Of a stretch of 64,000 nucleotides of DNA, positions 9,455 through 29,670 are shown in pieces. Position numbers and translations under genes: made by a program. Source of the stretch: Notospermus geniculatus (Eukaryota; Nemertea; Pilidiophora; Heteronemertea; Lineidae); NCBI GenBank assembly GCA_002633025.1, contig NMRB01000315.1, forward strand, positions 171,595 to 235,594, in the 5' to 3' direction. The notes beneath the pieces were generated by a model that was given only the letters and a program-made list of their open reading frames with translations, did no database searches and was not told the DNA's origin. Every line of letters starts with the position of its first letter. Position 1 is the stretch's first letter.

Positions 9455-12400
9455 TCATCGTGTGCTTGTGTTAAATTGCATAAAGTAGGCTGCAGTCGGC
9501 GGGTTTGTGTAAACTTCCTTGTCGAGGAATTCTTGATGAGCCGTCTGCTCGGCTCCGAGTCGCTGATTATCCTCAACAAACTGACGGTTGAGTTCCCTTC
9601 TCGTGTGTTCCTTTTCTCTCTCCAACATCAGTGCTGCACGGGCATGAGCGATCCTCTGATTTTCCCACTCTGCATTACGAAGGGCTTCCTCTTGTCGCAA
9701 ACGCTGAAAGTTCGAGAAAAAAATTAAGATCAGATAAAATCCAATGAAGTGGCTACTCATCAAGCCTGGCTCGCTGAACAGTAGGCAAAATTTGGCTTAA
9801 ACGTTGAGTGTCCTCATTTATATATTCATGTACTGTACGGTATGTGACCTAAGACAAATTTGATATTAGATGGTTCTCAAATTAGCAGATCTGCGCACTT
9901 CCGCCAAAATCACAACCTCGATCTGAAACCGCAGTGCATGAATTGATTCAGCAATGGTTGACTCTGATGCAACGTTTTCGAAGTCACTGTCGTGCCGACG
10001 TGGGGTTGTCTGTGTTACGTCATTCAGCTTCAAATCGAGGTTGTGGCTGCGATTTCAGCGGAATTGCGCAGATCTTTGTCGTTTACTTCAATTTGAGACT
10101 GGTCTTTTCTTGCTCGAGTCGCAACTTTATACCATCAACTTCTCTGAAAGGACCCAACGATGGCTCTGTAACCTTGACTTACCTCATTCTCTTTCATTTG
10201 ATTCAGTTGCTTTTGCTTGATATCCTCCAACTGCTGCGGGCTCATCCCTTTCCACCTGTCAGTGATGACTCGGTGAGGACCGAATGCACTTTGGGCGACA
10301 GCTGGGTTCTCAGTGAGGATATCACCAAATACGTGATTAGCAATTTCCGTGGCGTTATCATCCTCCGTCTGTTGTCTTTTCAGACGTTGCTTTTCGGCAT
10401 TTTCTCTGGCCTGCAATGATTGACAAGCATAAAGTTGAACAAATACATATGCACTAGAAATGAGATGAAAATGGCTGGTATCGTACTAAAATTTGAGAAC
10501 AGTTTGTTTGTGAGTTAATTCGCGATTTTTTCCAAGACTGACGAACGGATCGCCCCCAAACTTGGTACATAATATGCACATGCAGACAGACATGGGAAGT
10601 GTCCTTACGAAGCTCGAATTTTGATATGACTTATAGTTTTCAAAATATCAAGATATTAACGAAAATAACAATGCTGTTTATGCCTTTTGATGTCACAACA
10701 TCATTGAGATTTCCATCGCGTCATCTGTGATGTCATCGGCAACGTCATGTGATGAAATGACGCAAGCGCTGTGACATGACGCATCTCACATGAATTTAGC
10801 AGTTCTGCACTGAACGGGTATTGCCTAGTTCATAAAAGGTAGCAAATGCTTTTACTTCAAGTTTCGCAGTACATTTACATTGGACATCACTGTGGAAAAC
10901 GTAAGTAAAATCATTTGCTAACTTTTATGAATACCAGCCAATATCAGGCACACTGGTACAAGCTGCCAGGATGTTATGAAACACTTTGCTAGGCCTAAAT
11001 ATCGATATGTTGCACTGACCACCAAAAGAAGTAAGGTAAAATAAATTAAATGAATTTTTGATCTTGGCGACATGTGCCGACCTACATACCAGGGCCTGGT
11101 TGTAATCAGCTTGGGCGCAATCCAGAGCTGTCCTGCACGCCTCCTCCGCCTGCTGCAACTCCATTGCCCTCTGGTCGAGTTCCCGCATCTTGAGTTCGTA
11201 CAACCTATCGGCTTCTTTTTGCCTCTGGTCAGCAAGCTGTTTCTCGCGTGCTTGCTGCTCACACCATTCCCGATGTTGTTCACCCATAAATTTTGCCCTA
11301 GCCTTCTGATTGAGATCTTCACCGTCGAATTTCTGCATACTGGAGATGCCACACCTCGGATCATCATCATGGACGCGTGCAGGTTTGTCTTTCTTCAAAG
11401 CATCAGGATCGTAAAGATCCCATTCTCTTCGGCTATTTGGTTGCTGATGCAGAGCTCTGAATTCATTTAAGGCGGAGTTTAACTGTCTCATGTCATATTC
11501 CTGTCTTTTCTGCAGTAGTTCAGCGATTTGGTCGGCTCGGATCAAATCATGAGCTGAAAAAAGCAGATTTCAGAATTACTAAACCATGATTTTACAGAGA
11601 GGACTGCGTAGGCCTACGAATGAATAGATGTAAAATTTGGGTATACATGTATATAAATGACAGGCTGCTATATCAATTTGATTTCAACACTGCTATTATA
11701 TATGCTTCATTTACTCTTAGTCAAAAAGCATTACGTTGTACTGCAATTGATAGTAAAGGCAAGAGATGACAATGGATTACACAGAACTAACTGTGCTGGC
11801 AACAAAGTCTGCATGTTCTCAACTCTACTTCTACTCCGTCTCTCCCATGAGAACTTCGAAGGTGATTTTGATCCAACTAATTTGCACTTAAATTTGAAAC
11901 AATGATCAACCCACAGGGGCTTGAATTAAATGGTGAAAAAGGGTTAACAGATGTGTTGGGATATTACCACAGAGGGTGTAGGCCTACCACCCCAAAATAA
12001 CACCCACATGTAGTGGGTGTAGAATGAAGGGACCTCACTTCGTTCTACACCCACTACATGTGGGTGTTATTTTGGGGTGGTACACCCTCTGTGGTAATAT
12101 CCCAACACATTTTAACCCTTTTTCACCATTTGATTCAAGCCCCTGTGGATCAACTGACTGTTTTGATAGATAGAAGAGTGTACGTGTCAGGTGTCAGTGT
12201 CATGATTTCATTTAGGCCCCTTAGTGATTCTGCCAACTTGCAGACATTCTTACCGAATGCTTCATGCCTCCGATATTCATATTCCTCCATTTGTTGCTTA
12301 TCCTTCTTCTGCTGATCGAGGGCGTCAAGATCAACCTGTGATATGATATGAAATTAAATCAATCATTTTTCTCAAAAAGATGAAACTTTTTTGATTTCGG

Positions 12401-13817
12401 TGAGGGGTGAATTCTGCGTGAGATTTTTTGGTATCATCTGATCTCATGATCTGGCGGCAGATCAGTGACAGCGGCATCATTGATTATTGATGCCGAGCCG
12501 GTGTCATGAAGGAAGGAGTTTAGAATCCCCAAGGCTTTTGCTAGGCTCAAATTTTCATTAGCCACGGTAATGGGAAATGTGAAAGAGGCTCGCCAAGTAC
12601 AGCTTTTTCCTTTAGCCACAGAGGTCATTTTTGGCTGATTTTGTGGTCATTTTCAATGATTTTCCCAAATTTTCTGTGTGGCTAATGCTAGCGGAAGCCC
12701 TGAATCCCCGATCAGTGCCCAAAAAAAGGTCGTCGATTGACGGAATAAGCCGGATTTCCATTGTGTGCCATGGAGTAACGTCACTTCTGATCGGGGATTA
12801 TAAACTTTAGCCGTCGTGAAATCAAAGAACATGAGTGAGGACAATATAATAGGCTATAGGCTAGGCCTATGTTCATGTTACACGTAGGCCTAGGCCTAGG
12901 CCTATAGATCGTTTCTCGCGGGACGGTTGCTACGAGTTACATCTTCATGACGTTGCGTCATACGCATGCGTCGCCAGCTGGGTGGAAAATGTGAAAGTTT
13001 TAAGGCATTTTCCAGTAAGTTTGCCCCCCGAATTCGTGGTGTTTGAAGCGGCTAAATTTTATGAAATCGATATGGCATAGAGATCAAGCGTTCCAGGTAG
13101 CATCAGTCGACTTTCATATAAATTGTGCGGCGATTGTCCAAGAAAACTGTACATTACTGACATTTGCCGATCTTGGCATTCAATTTAGCTACATACTAAA
13201 TTTGGCCAGAAATGTGAAATTTCACCCGTAACTACCTTTCTGTGCAAGTTTGGATGTAATCTGATCTATATTACTGTGTTAATTTTGCGCCTGAATCCTA
13301 AAAATTTCAATGGAAAATCCATTACGATGTGACGTTCTTCCACCCAGCTGGCGACACATGCGTATGACGCGACGTCGCGAAGACGTAACTCACAGCAACC
13401 GCCCCAAAATTCCCTGCGCGGAAACGATCTATAAATATAGGCCTACAGTAGAGTAGGCCTACATGAGTAGGCAAAAGTCAAAGAACACAAAATCAGCAGT
13501 CGGCCTATCTATCTAGCCTAGGCCTAGCAGAGTAGGCCTAGTGGGCCTACGTGCCTATTGACAGTGTTGGCCAAGCCTACATGTAGGCCTACACACACAG
13601 CAGCAGCAGCACTGGCACTACATGCACTAAACATGCGGGCTGACAGCACCCCACACACACACATCATGACATGCACAGCAAGCATTGCCACTGCACTCAC
13701 CCCAATGATCCTGGTTTTTGCATTGAAAATTCTGCTTTTTCGCTGACTCTCCATGTTCCGCCGGCGCTCTATAGCAGCCGCCTCTTTAAGGTCAACTGGT
13801 AAATCGAGTTTGTACAT
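9455..13817 (-). CDS. RIBC2: RIB43A-domain protein RIBC2, complete
   Basis: RIB43A proteins are coiled-coil inner proteins of axonemal doublet microtubules, lying along the ribbon protofilaments of cilia and flagella. Five minus-strand exons join in frame: 13701-13817 (ATG at 13817), 12254-12335, 11090-11553, 10183-10410 and 9455-9703 (stop). All introns are GT..AG and exon phases match. The product is 379 residues, the usual family length. It starts MYKLDLPVDLKEAAAIERRR, has the conserved FGPHRVITDRWKGMSPQQ block around residues 255-275, is Glu/Arg/Gln-rich and helical throughout, and ends NPPTAAYFMQFNTSTR, the family signature end. RIBC1 and RIBC2 are hard to separate by eye in invertebrates; I use RIBC2 for the general fit. 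The intron between exons 2 and 3 holds a long palindromic element. Confidence 0.95.
10829..10932. mobile_element. Diverged copy of the GGGTCATATGAATAAAG MITE family
   Basis: TTCATAAAAGGTAGCAAATG and CATTTGCTAACTTTTATGAA are inverted ends, and the interior GCTTTTACTTCAAGTTT matches the better copies at 29083, 30511 and 56629. It sits in the RIBC2 intron between exons 3 and 4. Confidence 0.55.
11911..12148. mobile_element. 238 bp near-perfect palindromic element in a RIBC2 intron
   Basis: The two ~110 bp arms, beginning CCACAGGGGCTTGAATTAAA and ending in its inverse, are almost complementary and meet around AATGAAGGGACCTCACTTCG. Flanks read ATCAAC on both sides, consistent with a target-site duplication of about 6 bp. 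Confidence 0.8.
12702..12800. mobile_element. ~100 bp MITE with GAATCCCCGATCAG ends
   Basis: GAATCCCCGATCAG and CTGATCGGGGATTA are inverted ends. The window starts inside another copy. It lies in RIBC2 intron 1. Confidence 0.6.
12950..13435. mobile_element. Inverted-repeat element in RIBC2 intron 1
   Basis: GTTGCTACGAGTTACATCTTCATGACG followed by CGCATGCGTCGCCAGCTGGGTGG at the left is mirrored by CCACCCAGCTGGCGACACATGCG and CGTCGCGAAGACGTAACTC at the right (about 13340-13400). The outermost bases ATCGTTTC / GAAACGAT at 12907 and 13421 extend the pairing. Confidence 0.55.
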
Positions 13818-14562
13818 TTTTTCGTCTATTTGATGGCCAACAAAAACAGGAAAATGAGGAAAGATCTCTCCCAGAGGAAGAACTTGGGACAAATGTACAG
13901 TTTGTGTACATGGACCATGTATGTGGATACGTTGCTATGTGCGTCGTCAAGCAACAACATTCGCAGTGAATAAACTGAACAATTCCATTTGGTAACTAAT
14001 CTAAAATTTGCTTCAATTCAGAAAGTTGTAAATCACAAAGATTTCAGGCTTTTATTATATAGGTGCCGTGTATTTAATGTTTTTGAATAGAGCAGAGTTT
14101 ATATCTTTTATTTGGTGTTTTTTTTACACTCTCGTCCCCATGGAACTCAGACAGTAGCGCCGCGGGACTGTAGCGGCAAAGATTGGAACTAGTCGACTCA
14201 CTCTGCCCCAACTTTAGTTAGATCTATTTTCGTCAGATGGCGCCACGGAGCGGGCTCAAAATAGGCTCCCTTTCCATTTCTCAGCAACACACATTTTTTA
14301 TCTCAATACATTTGACTAGACTTTGGGTTATAGAACAGGATATGTGGATATTTACGATATTAAAAGACGCAAAACAATTTTTTGGAAGGGTTTCAGAATG
14401 GACCTCAGTGAACCAAGCTGGGTATATGAAAAAAAAGCCTTCTTCATGTCATTTTTGCATTTATCACTTTATTGACAAGACACACTCGCAAACTAAGCTA
14501 TTTTATAGTGAACAGAGGTATTGGTGAATAATTATTCAACTGTTCTTACCTCAGTAACTCCC

Positions 14563-14563
14563 N
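14563..14563. other. Assembly gap or ambiguous base
   Basis: A single N in CTCCCNGGGAT. Similar single Ns occur at 3612, 20269, 22563, 32074 and 47217. Confidence 0.9.
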
Positions 14564-14696
14564 GGGATCCTCTTGATTACAGATTTCATTCATAGATAGA
14601 TATCACCATTTTGGACTGAACTATATGAATCTTGGTTTACAAGTGTCCCACCTGGCAAAGTGTCCACTAAAAGAGGTTCCACTGTCTTTCCACATC

Positions 14697-15181
14697 TGTG
14701 ACCCTCCACCACAAAACCAGATGGAAGTCGCTCCGAAGTTGGCAAGTTGGGACTGAAATGTCTGTCAATTTCAGAATTATCTGTCTATTGTGAAGTCTGA
14801 GTGATTCCTTTTCTTTCCTTGTTTCCTGGTGTCATCTCAGTACGTTTTGGTTCATTTTCCGTGCGACTTCCGAATGGTTTTGTGCAGTGTTCTCCACACC
14901 AGTTAATAAAAGGGCGGCCCGGCAAAATCCGCACCTCTTAAAAACGGCCCGCCCGTCTTAAAAATTCATCCTCCCTAATATTTATGGTTTAGATCACTCA
15001 ATTAATGCATTTCAGATGCTCAGAAAACATCTCAGAGCACCTAAAATCCAAACTTCGCTGGGGGAGGGCCCCCAGACACCCCGCCAGAAGGCGCCTCACG
15101 CGGTGCCTTCGGGACCACGCCCACTGCCGCCCCTCTTAGACCAAAACCCGTAGAGAACACTGTTTTTGGTGGAGGGTCACA
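14697..15181. mobile_element. TGTGACCC-family element carrying a nested hAT-like MITE
   Basis: Outer ends TGTGACCCTCCACCACAAAA and TTTTTGGTGGAGGGTCACA are inverted. A second element, 14885-15162, with ends CAGTGTTCTCCAC and GTAGAGAACACTG sits inside near the right end. CAGTG-type ends of this kind are typical of hAT-derived MITEs. Confidence 0.65.
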
Positions 15182-15213
15182 TCTTTGTCATCATCTGGTC
15201 AGTTTATCCAGAT

Positions 15214-15477
15214 AAAGTGGTTTTCAGAATGTCCAGTCATTTTTGCACTTATTTTACCTTGCAATGGAACCTAACCACAAACTACAAATGGGACAATTAC
15301 GTGTGCATGATTGCATGATTATCTTGAATCAGAGTATAGACCTGAACAAGGTCCTACATGTATTAGGAATCGGTCAACCGTGAATTGACATGCACTGGCC
15401 AATTTGTAGTTTGTGGTTAGGTTCCATTGCAAGGTAAAATGAGTGCAAAAATGACTGGACATTCTGAAAACCACTTT
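15214..15477. mobile_element. 264 bp palindromic MITE
   Basis: Arms of about 75 bp begin AAAGTGGTTTTCAGAATGTC and return as its inverse; both contain GGAACCTAACCACAAACTAC. It lies just downstream of the NDUFA5 stop, probably in or near its 3' UTR. Confidence 0.75.
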
Positions 15478-15587
15478 ACAAATCCCTACAAACACGAGCA
15501 TGAAATGTAACAGGTTTCTTAGGTGAAACCCCTAATACAAACACAGTACAATTTGTCTATTTACATTGTCCTAAATTACAGTAGAAA

Positions 15588-18357
15588 TCAAACTGGCCAC
15601 TTCCATTGATTTTCACTTGATTGCCCAACAAGTGGCTCCCATGCTTTCCAGCGTAGCATTTTCCGTGACAAGATCAGTTCCCTCTCAGCCTGAAGGGAAA
15701 AAAATGAGAGGATTACAAGTTGACACATTGTTCTGCCGAATAATTGTGACCTTCCAGTTCCACAGCAAAACCAGGCACACATGTCACTCTTAGCTTGGCA
15801 GGCTGAGACCAAAATTTTGTTAGTTTCACTATTGTCTGCTTATTATGACATCTGAAATTATCTATTTCTTGCATTCTCTCCTGGTGTCATCTTAGTTCGT
15901 TTAGGCTCACCTTCTGAGCAACATGTGCCTGGTTTTGCTGTGATAGGTCACATTTAGACATTTACAAATGTTTGGCAAAAATTGAGGTATTAGCATGTGG
16001 CAAGGTCCAACACTGTGATGGGATGAAAGAGTAACGTGAAGAAAAGAGGCTGACCTGAAGTATCAGCTCCTCTGCCTGTCCACAGTTCAGTTTCTCCTCT
16101 ATTTTCTTCATATCTGGTTCCTGGAATGAGAGTTTGCATCAACATAATGAGTTCTAAATTAGATGAATTATTAACATCTGAAATAATCATATAACCAAAA
16201 CCCGTAGGCATAGGCTGACGATTTCAACGCCCAAAATGCCAACAAAATTAGTCCGAAATATTCTGGACTACATCTGTGTGTTGATATGTGTATGTATGTA
16301 CTTGGTAGTGGTCTTCTGTTCATTCATTGGTTAATACAGAATACATAAACTTGTTTGACTGCCACCCATACTTACTGAACTAACTACATCCATTCGACTC
16401 TGCACTATTTTCTGTGTGTGTCTCCTGTAGGCAGCCTCCTCAGGCATTTTCTCCAACGTACGTAGAGTTTTATCATACAGAACTTTCAAAGTCTGGAAGA
16501 AAAACAAGAATAAGTTCCAGCATTAAAAAATCTGAATGAAAGCAATCACATCCTATTGACAATAATGAATGGTACACTGTCAGTCCATGAAAGTGTTTCC
16601 TTACAATACATGTAGTTTCCATAACTGACAATGTTACTTTGTAACTTTCTCGGCCAATTCAATGTGGTGACCTAAAATTATGGCATCAGTACAAAACTCA
16701 CCTTTTGCGGAAACTTGGCAACTTCCAAGCCAGTCAGGCCAGTTGTCTGCAAAAAATAAAACAATGTCATAAAGAGATTTTTAGGCTGAGCTAATGGTAC
16801 TTAGTGGCCTATTTTTAATCTCTTAGCAGTCCTGGCTGAGCCTGAGGGCCTAGGTTGAGGAGTATAGGGGAATTTATTGGTCCATGAGAACACCGGATCG
16901 GACCAAATCGGGGCGCTCTTGCACGGATCAGAGTTAGCTTTGGTTTGGTATAAAGTTGAACTGCAAGTTCTTATATGTTTATGGAATATAATGAACAGAT
17001 GATATTGTGTATTATCCTGGGAGATAATTGATTTTTTTTAATGAATGAACTCTGATTCTGGCTGTTGAAAGGCCAGGCTGATGTCAGCAGCTAATTCCCA
17101 TATCTGCCATTGACAGCTGTGGCGATACAGTGCTTGCCATCATTGCGCCACAGTTTGTGTGTTTCATTTCAGATGAGATGGTAGATTCCTAACAAAATGC
17201 AATGTTAGGCCACATAAAATAAATAGCTTGTTTCTCATCAGAACATTGGTGAAGGTAAGGTCCGTCAGGGCAATTTATATTTTATATTTTATATTTAAAT
17301 TTCTAGGAATTTTACGGAGAAAGATAGACCAGGGCAATTTATAATTTTCTTTTTGAAGAAAATGTACATCAAAGTGGAACAGTTCGGGGTCATGAAGGTC
17401 GGCCCGGGAATAGGGAGACCACACACACGTGGCAAATTCAGGCTTGTCACAACTGTTTACAACCTGTCAGTGTCAGGTTGCCAGAATTGACTTTTTACAC
17501 ATCATGCTGCCCTGGAAAATGAGTGTTTTTTATCTTTGAAAATACAAATTTTTATTCAGCTGTGTTTATTTTGTCAGGCCGGCCCATTTATAATTTATAT
17601 TTTGAAAATATAAAATATAAAAAAATATCCACCCGGCACGAAAAATCCGTCCGGCCGCTGATGAGAAACAAGTAATTTTTTTATGTGGCCTTAAGTGTAA
17701 ATTTTGCATTTTATTTTTTATTTTTAAATCATTGTAATTCATGATTCTTGCATTTAAAAAGAAAAAATGAATGTTAACTGATTCCAATTTGGTGAAAATG
17801 CACCGATTCAATCCGATCCACAAGTGTTCTTATAGGCCTAGGCCTTAGGCCTACCGGTATAAAAAATCTTTATATGAACCCGGAATTTATTGGACTACAA
17901 AAACTCCTGAGCCACTTCACACAATCAACTGCATGTCATTCCCCCATCATCATTGTCATATGATAATAAATGGACACGTGGGAGGATGCATGCACACACA
18001 GCAGCCAGGCAGACTTGCATGGTATGTAGGCCTAGGGTAGGCCTTGGAGGAATTATACAGTATAATTCCTCCAAGGGTAGGCCTACATGACATGCATGCA
18101 TGACATGTACTAGGCCTACATCATGTACATGATGTAGCCTATGACACGCATGATGTACAACACTTTTATCATGGCCTGCCTACACAGTAGGGATGGGCCC
18201 ACCTCCCGTCTTCAAACAATAATGACATTAGCCATATCGGCAAAACGGGAGTTTCAGGCAACGCATATAACAATAATTTGATAGCGCACAGCAGCAATAT
18301 CAGAGAAATGTTGAAGAGAAAATATCGAACCTTTTTCCACAACCCACGAGTCGCCAT
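15588..18357 (-). CDS. NDUFA5: NADH dehydrogenase 1 alpha subcomplex subunit 5, complete
   Basis: NDUFA5 (B13) is an accessory subunit of the matrix arm of mitochondrial complex I. Five minus-strand exons join in frame: 18331-18357 (ATG at 18357), 16702-16746, 16376-16492, 16055-16120 and 15588-15689. The 118-residue product matches the family length (116 in human). Recognisable blocks are WKKTTGLTGL at the N-terminus, [26 protein letters not shown], and the C-terminal REL.LSRKM..WK.WEPLV with the terminal QWKWPV. The donor after the tiny 27 bp first exon is AAG|GTTCGA, a weak match to consensus, but the family alignment requires the join there. A ~485 bp transposon sits in intron 1 and another in intron 4. 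Confidence 0.95.
15745..15953. mobile_element. TGTGACC-family MITE in NDUFA5 intron 4
   Basis: TGTGACCTTCCAGTTCCACA..AAACCAGGCAC at the left is mirrored by GTGCCTGGTTTTGCTGTGATAGGTCACA at the right. Confidence 0.65.
17207..17691. mobile_element. GGCCACA-ended transposon with TTA target duplication, copy 1
   Basis: Ends GGCCACATAAAATAAATAG..CTCATCAG and CTGATGAG..ATGTGGCC are inverted, flanked on each side by TTA. A 3 bp TTA duplication fits PIF/Harbinger-type MITEs. The related element at 54524-54937 shares the GGCCACA end and TTA flanks. Located in NDUFA5 intron 1; interior A/T-rich with no gene. Confidence 0.7.
18041..18075. repeat. Perfect short palindrome
   Basis: TTGGAGGAATTATAC and its inverse GTATAATTCCTCCAA meet with almost no spacer. 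The same GAATTATAATTCCTCCAAGG motif recurs near 51927. Confidence 0.6.
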
Positions 18358-19319
18358 GTTGTTTTCTGAAGGTCGTCCGTCACCAACCTGGTCCCCAGGC
18401 CCAGGATGACGTCAGCTGATGGTGGAATGAGCTTCGACCATGATTACACAATTTGCAACGTTTTCCGGGTATGGATTCATTTTGTAATATTTTGAATGTT
18501 TCTGGACATTTTTTGAAGATTTCAGTTGATGACAACTCTCGATTATTGTGTTTTACGTTTAAACTATGAATAGAGATGAAATTGACTCGAACCTGAGGCA
18601 GTGAACTTTGCGAATTCAGTGATTACGACAGGCGTGATTGCATCCATAACACAACACCCCCTAGGCCTACCTAAAATTTCTGCCATCTCATCATGACATG
18701 CATGAATGAATCACTGGCTGCATTGCAGATCACATGTGATTGTGCTGAATTAGTATTTAAATACAGTAGATCATGGTTTTGATCCAGATTTATGATACAA
18801 GGCAGTGCATTCATAGCTAGGCTACACGTCAAGGTAGGCCTAGCGAGCCGCCACTCCGCGCCAGACCTGCCCTGCGCTGCGGCTGGGTAGGCCTAGGCCT
18901 ATTCAATAATAGGCCTAGGCCTAGCATGAATAGGCCGAGTAGCCGCCTAGTCAGGATTTGGTGATATTTTTTAGGCCTACCCTACACTACAGGATGGTTG
19001 GTAGGCCTATCTCGGATTTTTATTTTACCTCGCGGTCACTCACCCTCGTCGTCGGATTAGTACACCTCGGTAGGGCCCTCAGCCTCGCTAGGTCTAGCTA
19101 CCCAACGATGAATGATGCTGACCGTCAGCGTAGCCCCCTGGACCTGGTGTCTTAATTAATTATAGGCCCTATTAAATGTATTGCTAATTGTTTGTTTGTT
19201 TAGGTGAATATGCCTAGGCCTATCACTGCCACTCACTGCATTGCATGATTGTAAACATTTGTTCTTTTTCAGTTAGGGAGGAAGTTTTTACACACAAGAG
19301 AATTTAATTACATTACAAG
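18358..19319. promoter_or_regulatory. Head-to-head spacer between NDUFA5 and the TXNRD gene
   Basis: The two start codons diverge across 962 bp, so promoters for both genes should lie here. The stretch 18835-19015 is dense in TAGGCCTA motifs, with CpG-rich GCGAGCCGCCACTCCGCG nearby. No TATA box position can be asserted. 5' UTR exons are possible but not placed. Confidence 0.5.
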
Positions 19320-28320
<9,001 letters not shown>

Positions 28321-28709
28321 TTACCTACTGTTGCTAATTAATGAGTGTCTGTGGAGCCAGCTTGAAGTGGTAGGCTAGGGTGTGTCATGATTAAATGTTG
28401 GAAACTTAAGTAGACATTTCTCGTAACGTTATGATGAAGTCTGTTACGGCACCTCTCCAAGTGAGATTTAGTACTCTGTGCGCAATGGGCATCCTAGCTA
28501 CGATAGAGGGCAGCACACCGAAACCAGGTCCTGTACAATGGACGCCTTTTGCGTGGGAAATTGATCAGGACCGGGATGTCAGTTTCATTTCAATAGTTTT
28601 AACCACTAGTGACACCTATTGAGGAAGTCGGCTAGGGTCCCCATTCACCATTGTTTGTTTCTAAGACCAATGATGCGAACGACTGCCGTGGTTTTCTACG
28701 GCTGTTGAC

Positions 28710-28832
28710 TTAGGGCCGTATGCACGGGTCACACTTTCATTAAAGTGTGACTTTCCTCAATGCTTAACGCATAGAGAAAGTCCAACTTAAGCTATACTTT
28801 AGGCTAAAGTGCGGTCCGTGAATTCAGCCCTA
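28710..28832. mobile_element. MITE with TTAGGGCCGTATGCACGG ends
   Basis: TTAGGGC..GTATGCACGG..CACACTTT is mirrored by AAAGTGCGGTCCGTGAATTCAGCCCTAA. Confidence 0.6.
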
Positions 28833-29082
28833 AGTGATTAGTTACAACATCTGGTTATGTTTCCATCATTTCAGTAACTCACCAGTCATATTCTTGTCTT
28901 ATCTGACTTCTGTGATAAATCAAGTTTGGTTCCAGGCATCTCATGCAACAGTAGGTGATCGATTTTACACGTACGAGCTGAAATTATCCACTAAACAGTG
29001 TTCCTTCAGAATAAAAACATGTCTGAGATTTTGGAAATGGATTATCCATCGAGTGGCTATTGCCACTGAATGACTGCTTTCA

Positions 29083-29205
29083 ATGGGTCATATGAATAAA
29101 GACAAGCAAATGCTTTTACTTCACATTTGTACAGCAATGTCTAGTGCATTTGTATTGCAAAATTCGAGTAAAAGTATTTACTAGTCTTTATTCATATGAC
29201 CCAAT
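29083..29205. mobile_element. GGGTCATATGAATAAAG MITE, copy in TXNRD 3' UTR
   Basis: Ends ATGGGTCATATGAATAAAGA and TCTTTATTCATATGACCCA are inverted, and the arms pair over most of their length. Because AATAAA is in the terminal repeat, every copy offers a canonical poly(A) signal on both strands; here it is at 29095-29100. Other copies: 30511-30634, 56629-56758, diverged 10829-10932. Confidence 0.8.
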
Positions 29206-29515
29206 GTCTCTCAGTTCTGTGGCAAAATCAATTACAGTACTCCCTACCATGTACCTTATTCACGAAGTGTGGTTGGCCTGCAGGTCTGTTGGTTGACTGG
29301 TCTCATATTTCACTGCGAGTTTTCTCAGGGATGGGGCACCAGTCTGCATACAGATCTGCAAGGTCTGCTGTGCAAGTACCTCGATCTTTTGCTGTGTTAC
29401 CAAATATCAGCCAAAATCTTGACATGTTTTTATATCTGAAAGGTGTTTCACATAGTGGACTATTTCAGTTCAATTATGAGAGCATTGACCCTTTGGTATG
29501 TGTACTCTGCCTCTT

Positions 29516-29560
29516 ATGACGGCCTCCCCCGGAAACTCATTTGAGTGGGGTAGGCCTGAT
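29516..29560 (+). promoter_or_regulatory. SECIS element, type II
   Basis: The sequence carries every core part: ATGA (29516-29519), a 5' helix strand GGCCTCCCCC, an AAA in the apical loop (29533-29535), a mini-stem ACTC-ATTT-GAGT, the 3' helix strand GGGGTAGGCC complementary to the 5' strand, and TGAT (29557-29560) completing the non-Watson-Crick GA quartet. The extra mini-stem makes it type II. In eukaryotes this RNA structure recruits SBP2 and the Sec-specific elongation factor so that UGA, here 28312, is decoded as Sec. It lies about 1.2 kb after the UGA on the same strand. Confidence 0.92.
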
Positions 29561-29670
29561 GTCTTGGGTCTTTGCCCTTAGTGGTTTATTCAGATGGGGA
29601 ATCCTATTTCATTCCTCATCTGAAGACTGAGTGGACATCAGCAGTTGCTCTTTTTGAGCTGTGACTATTG

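Larger units (their letters stand above)
28321..29670 (+). other. TXNRD3: Putative 3' UTR of the TXNRD gene
   Basis: A Sec-encoding mRNA must carry a SECIS, and one is found at 29516-29560, so the transcript should extend at least that far. Two MITEs (28710-28832 and 29083-29205) lie between stop codon and SECIS. I did not find a convincing poly(A) signal just beyond the SECIS before the transposon at 29671. An intron in this region cannot be excluded. Confidence 0.6.

Noticed and set aside
9934-10419. 161-residue plus-strand open frame
   Set aside because: It is the antisense of RIBC2 exon 4 and its flank; no family resemblance in that strand.
11072-11470. 132-residue plus-strand open frame
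   Set aside because: Antisense of RIBC2 exon 3.
28668-28712. ATGATG followed by a TGCCGT..ACGGC hairpin and TTGA as a SECIS candidate
   Set aside because: The ATGA-to-TGA spacing is too short and the apical loop lacks the AA bases; the hairpin at 29516-29560 meets every criterion.
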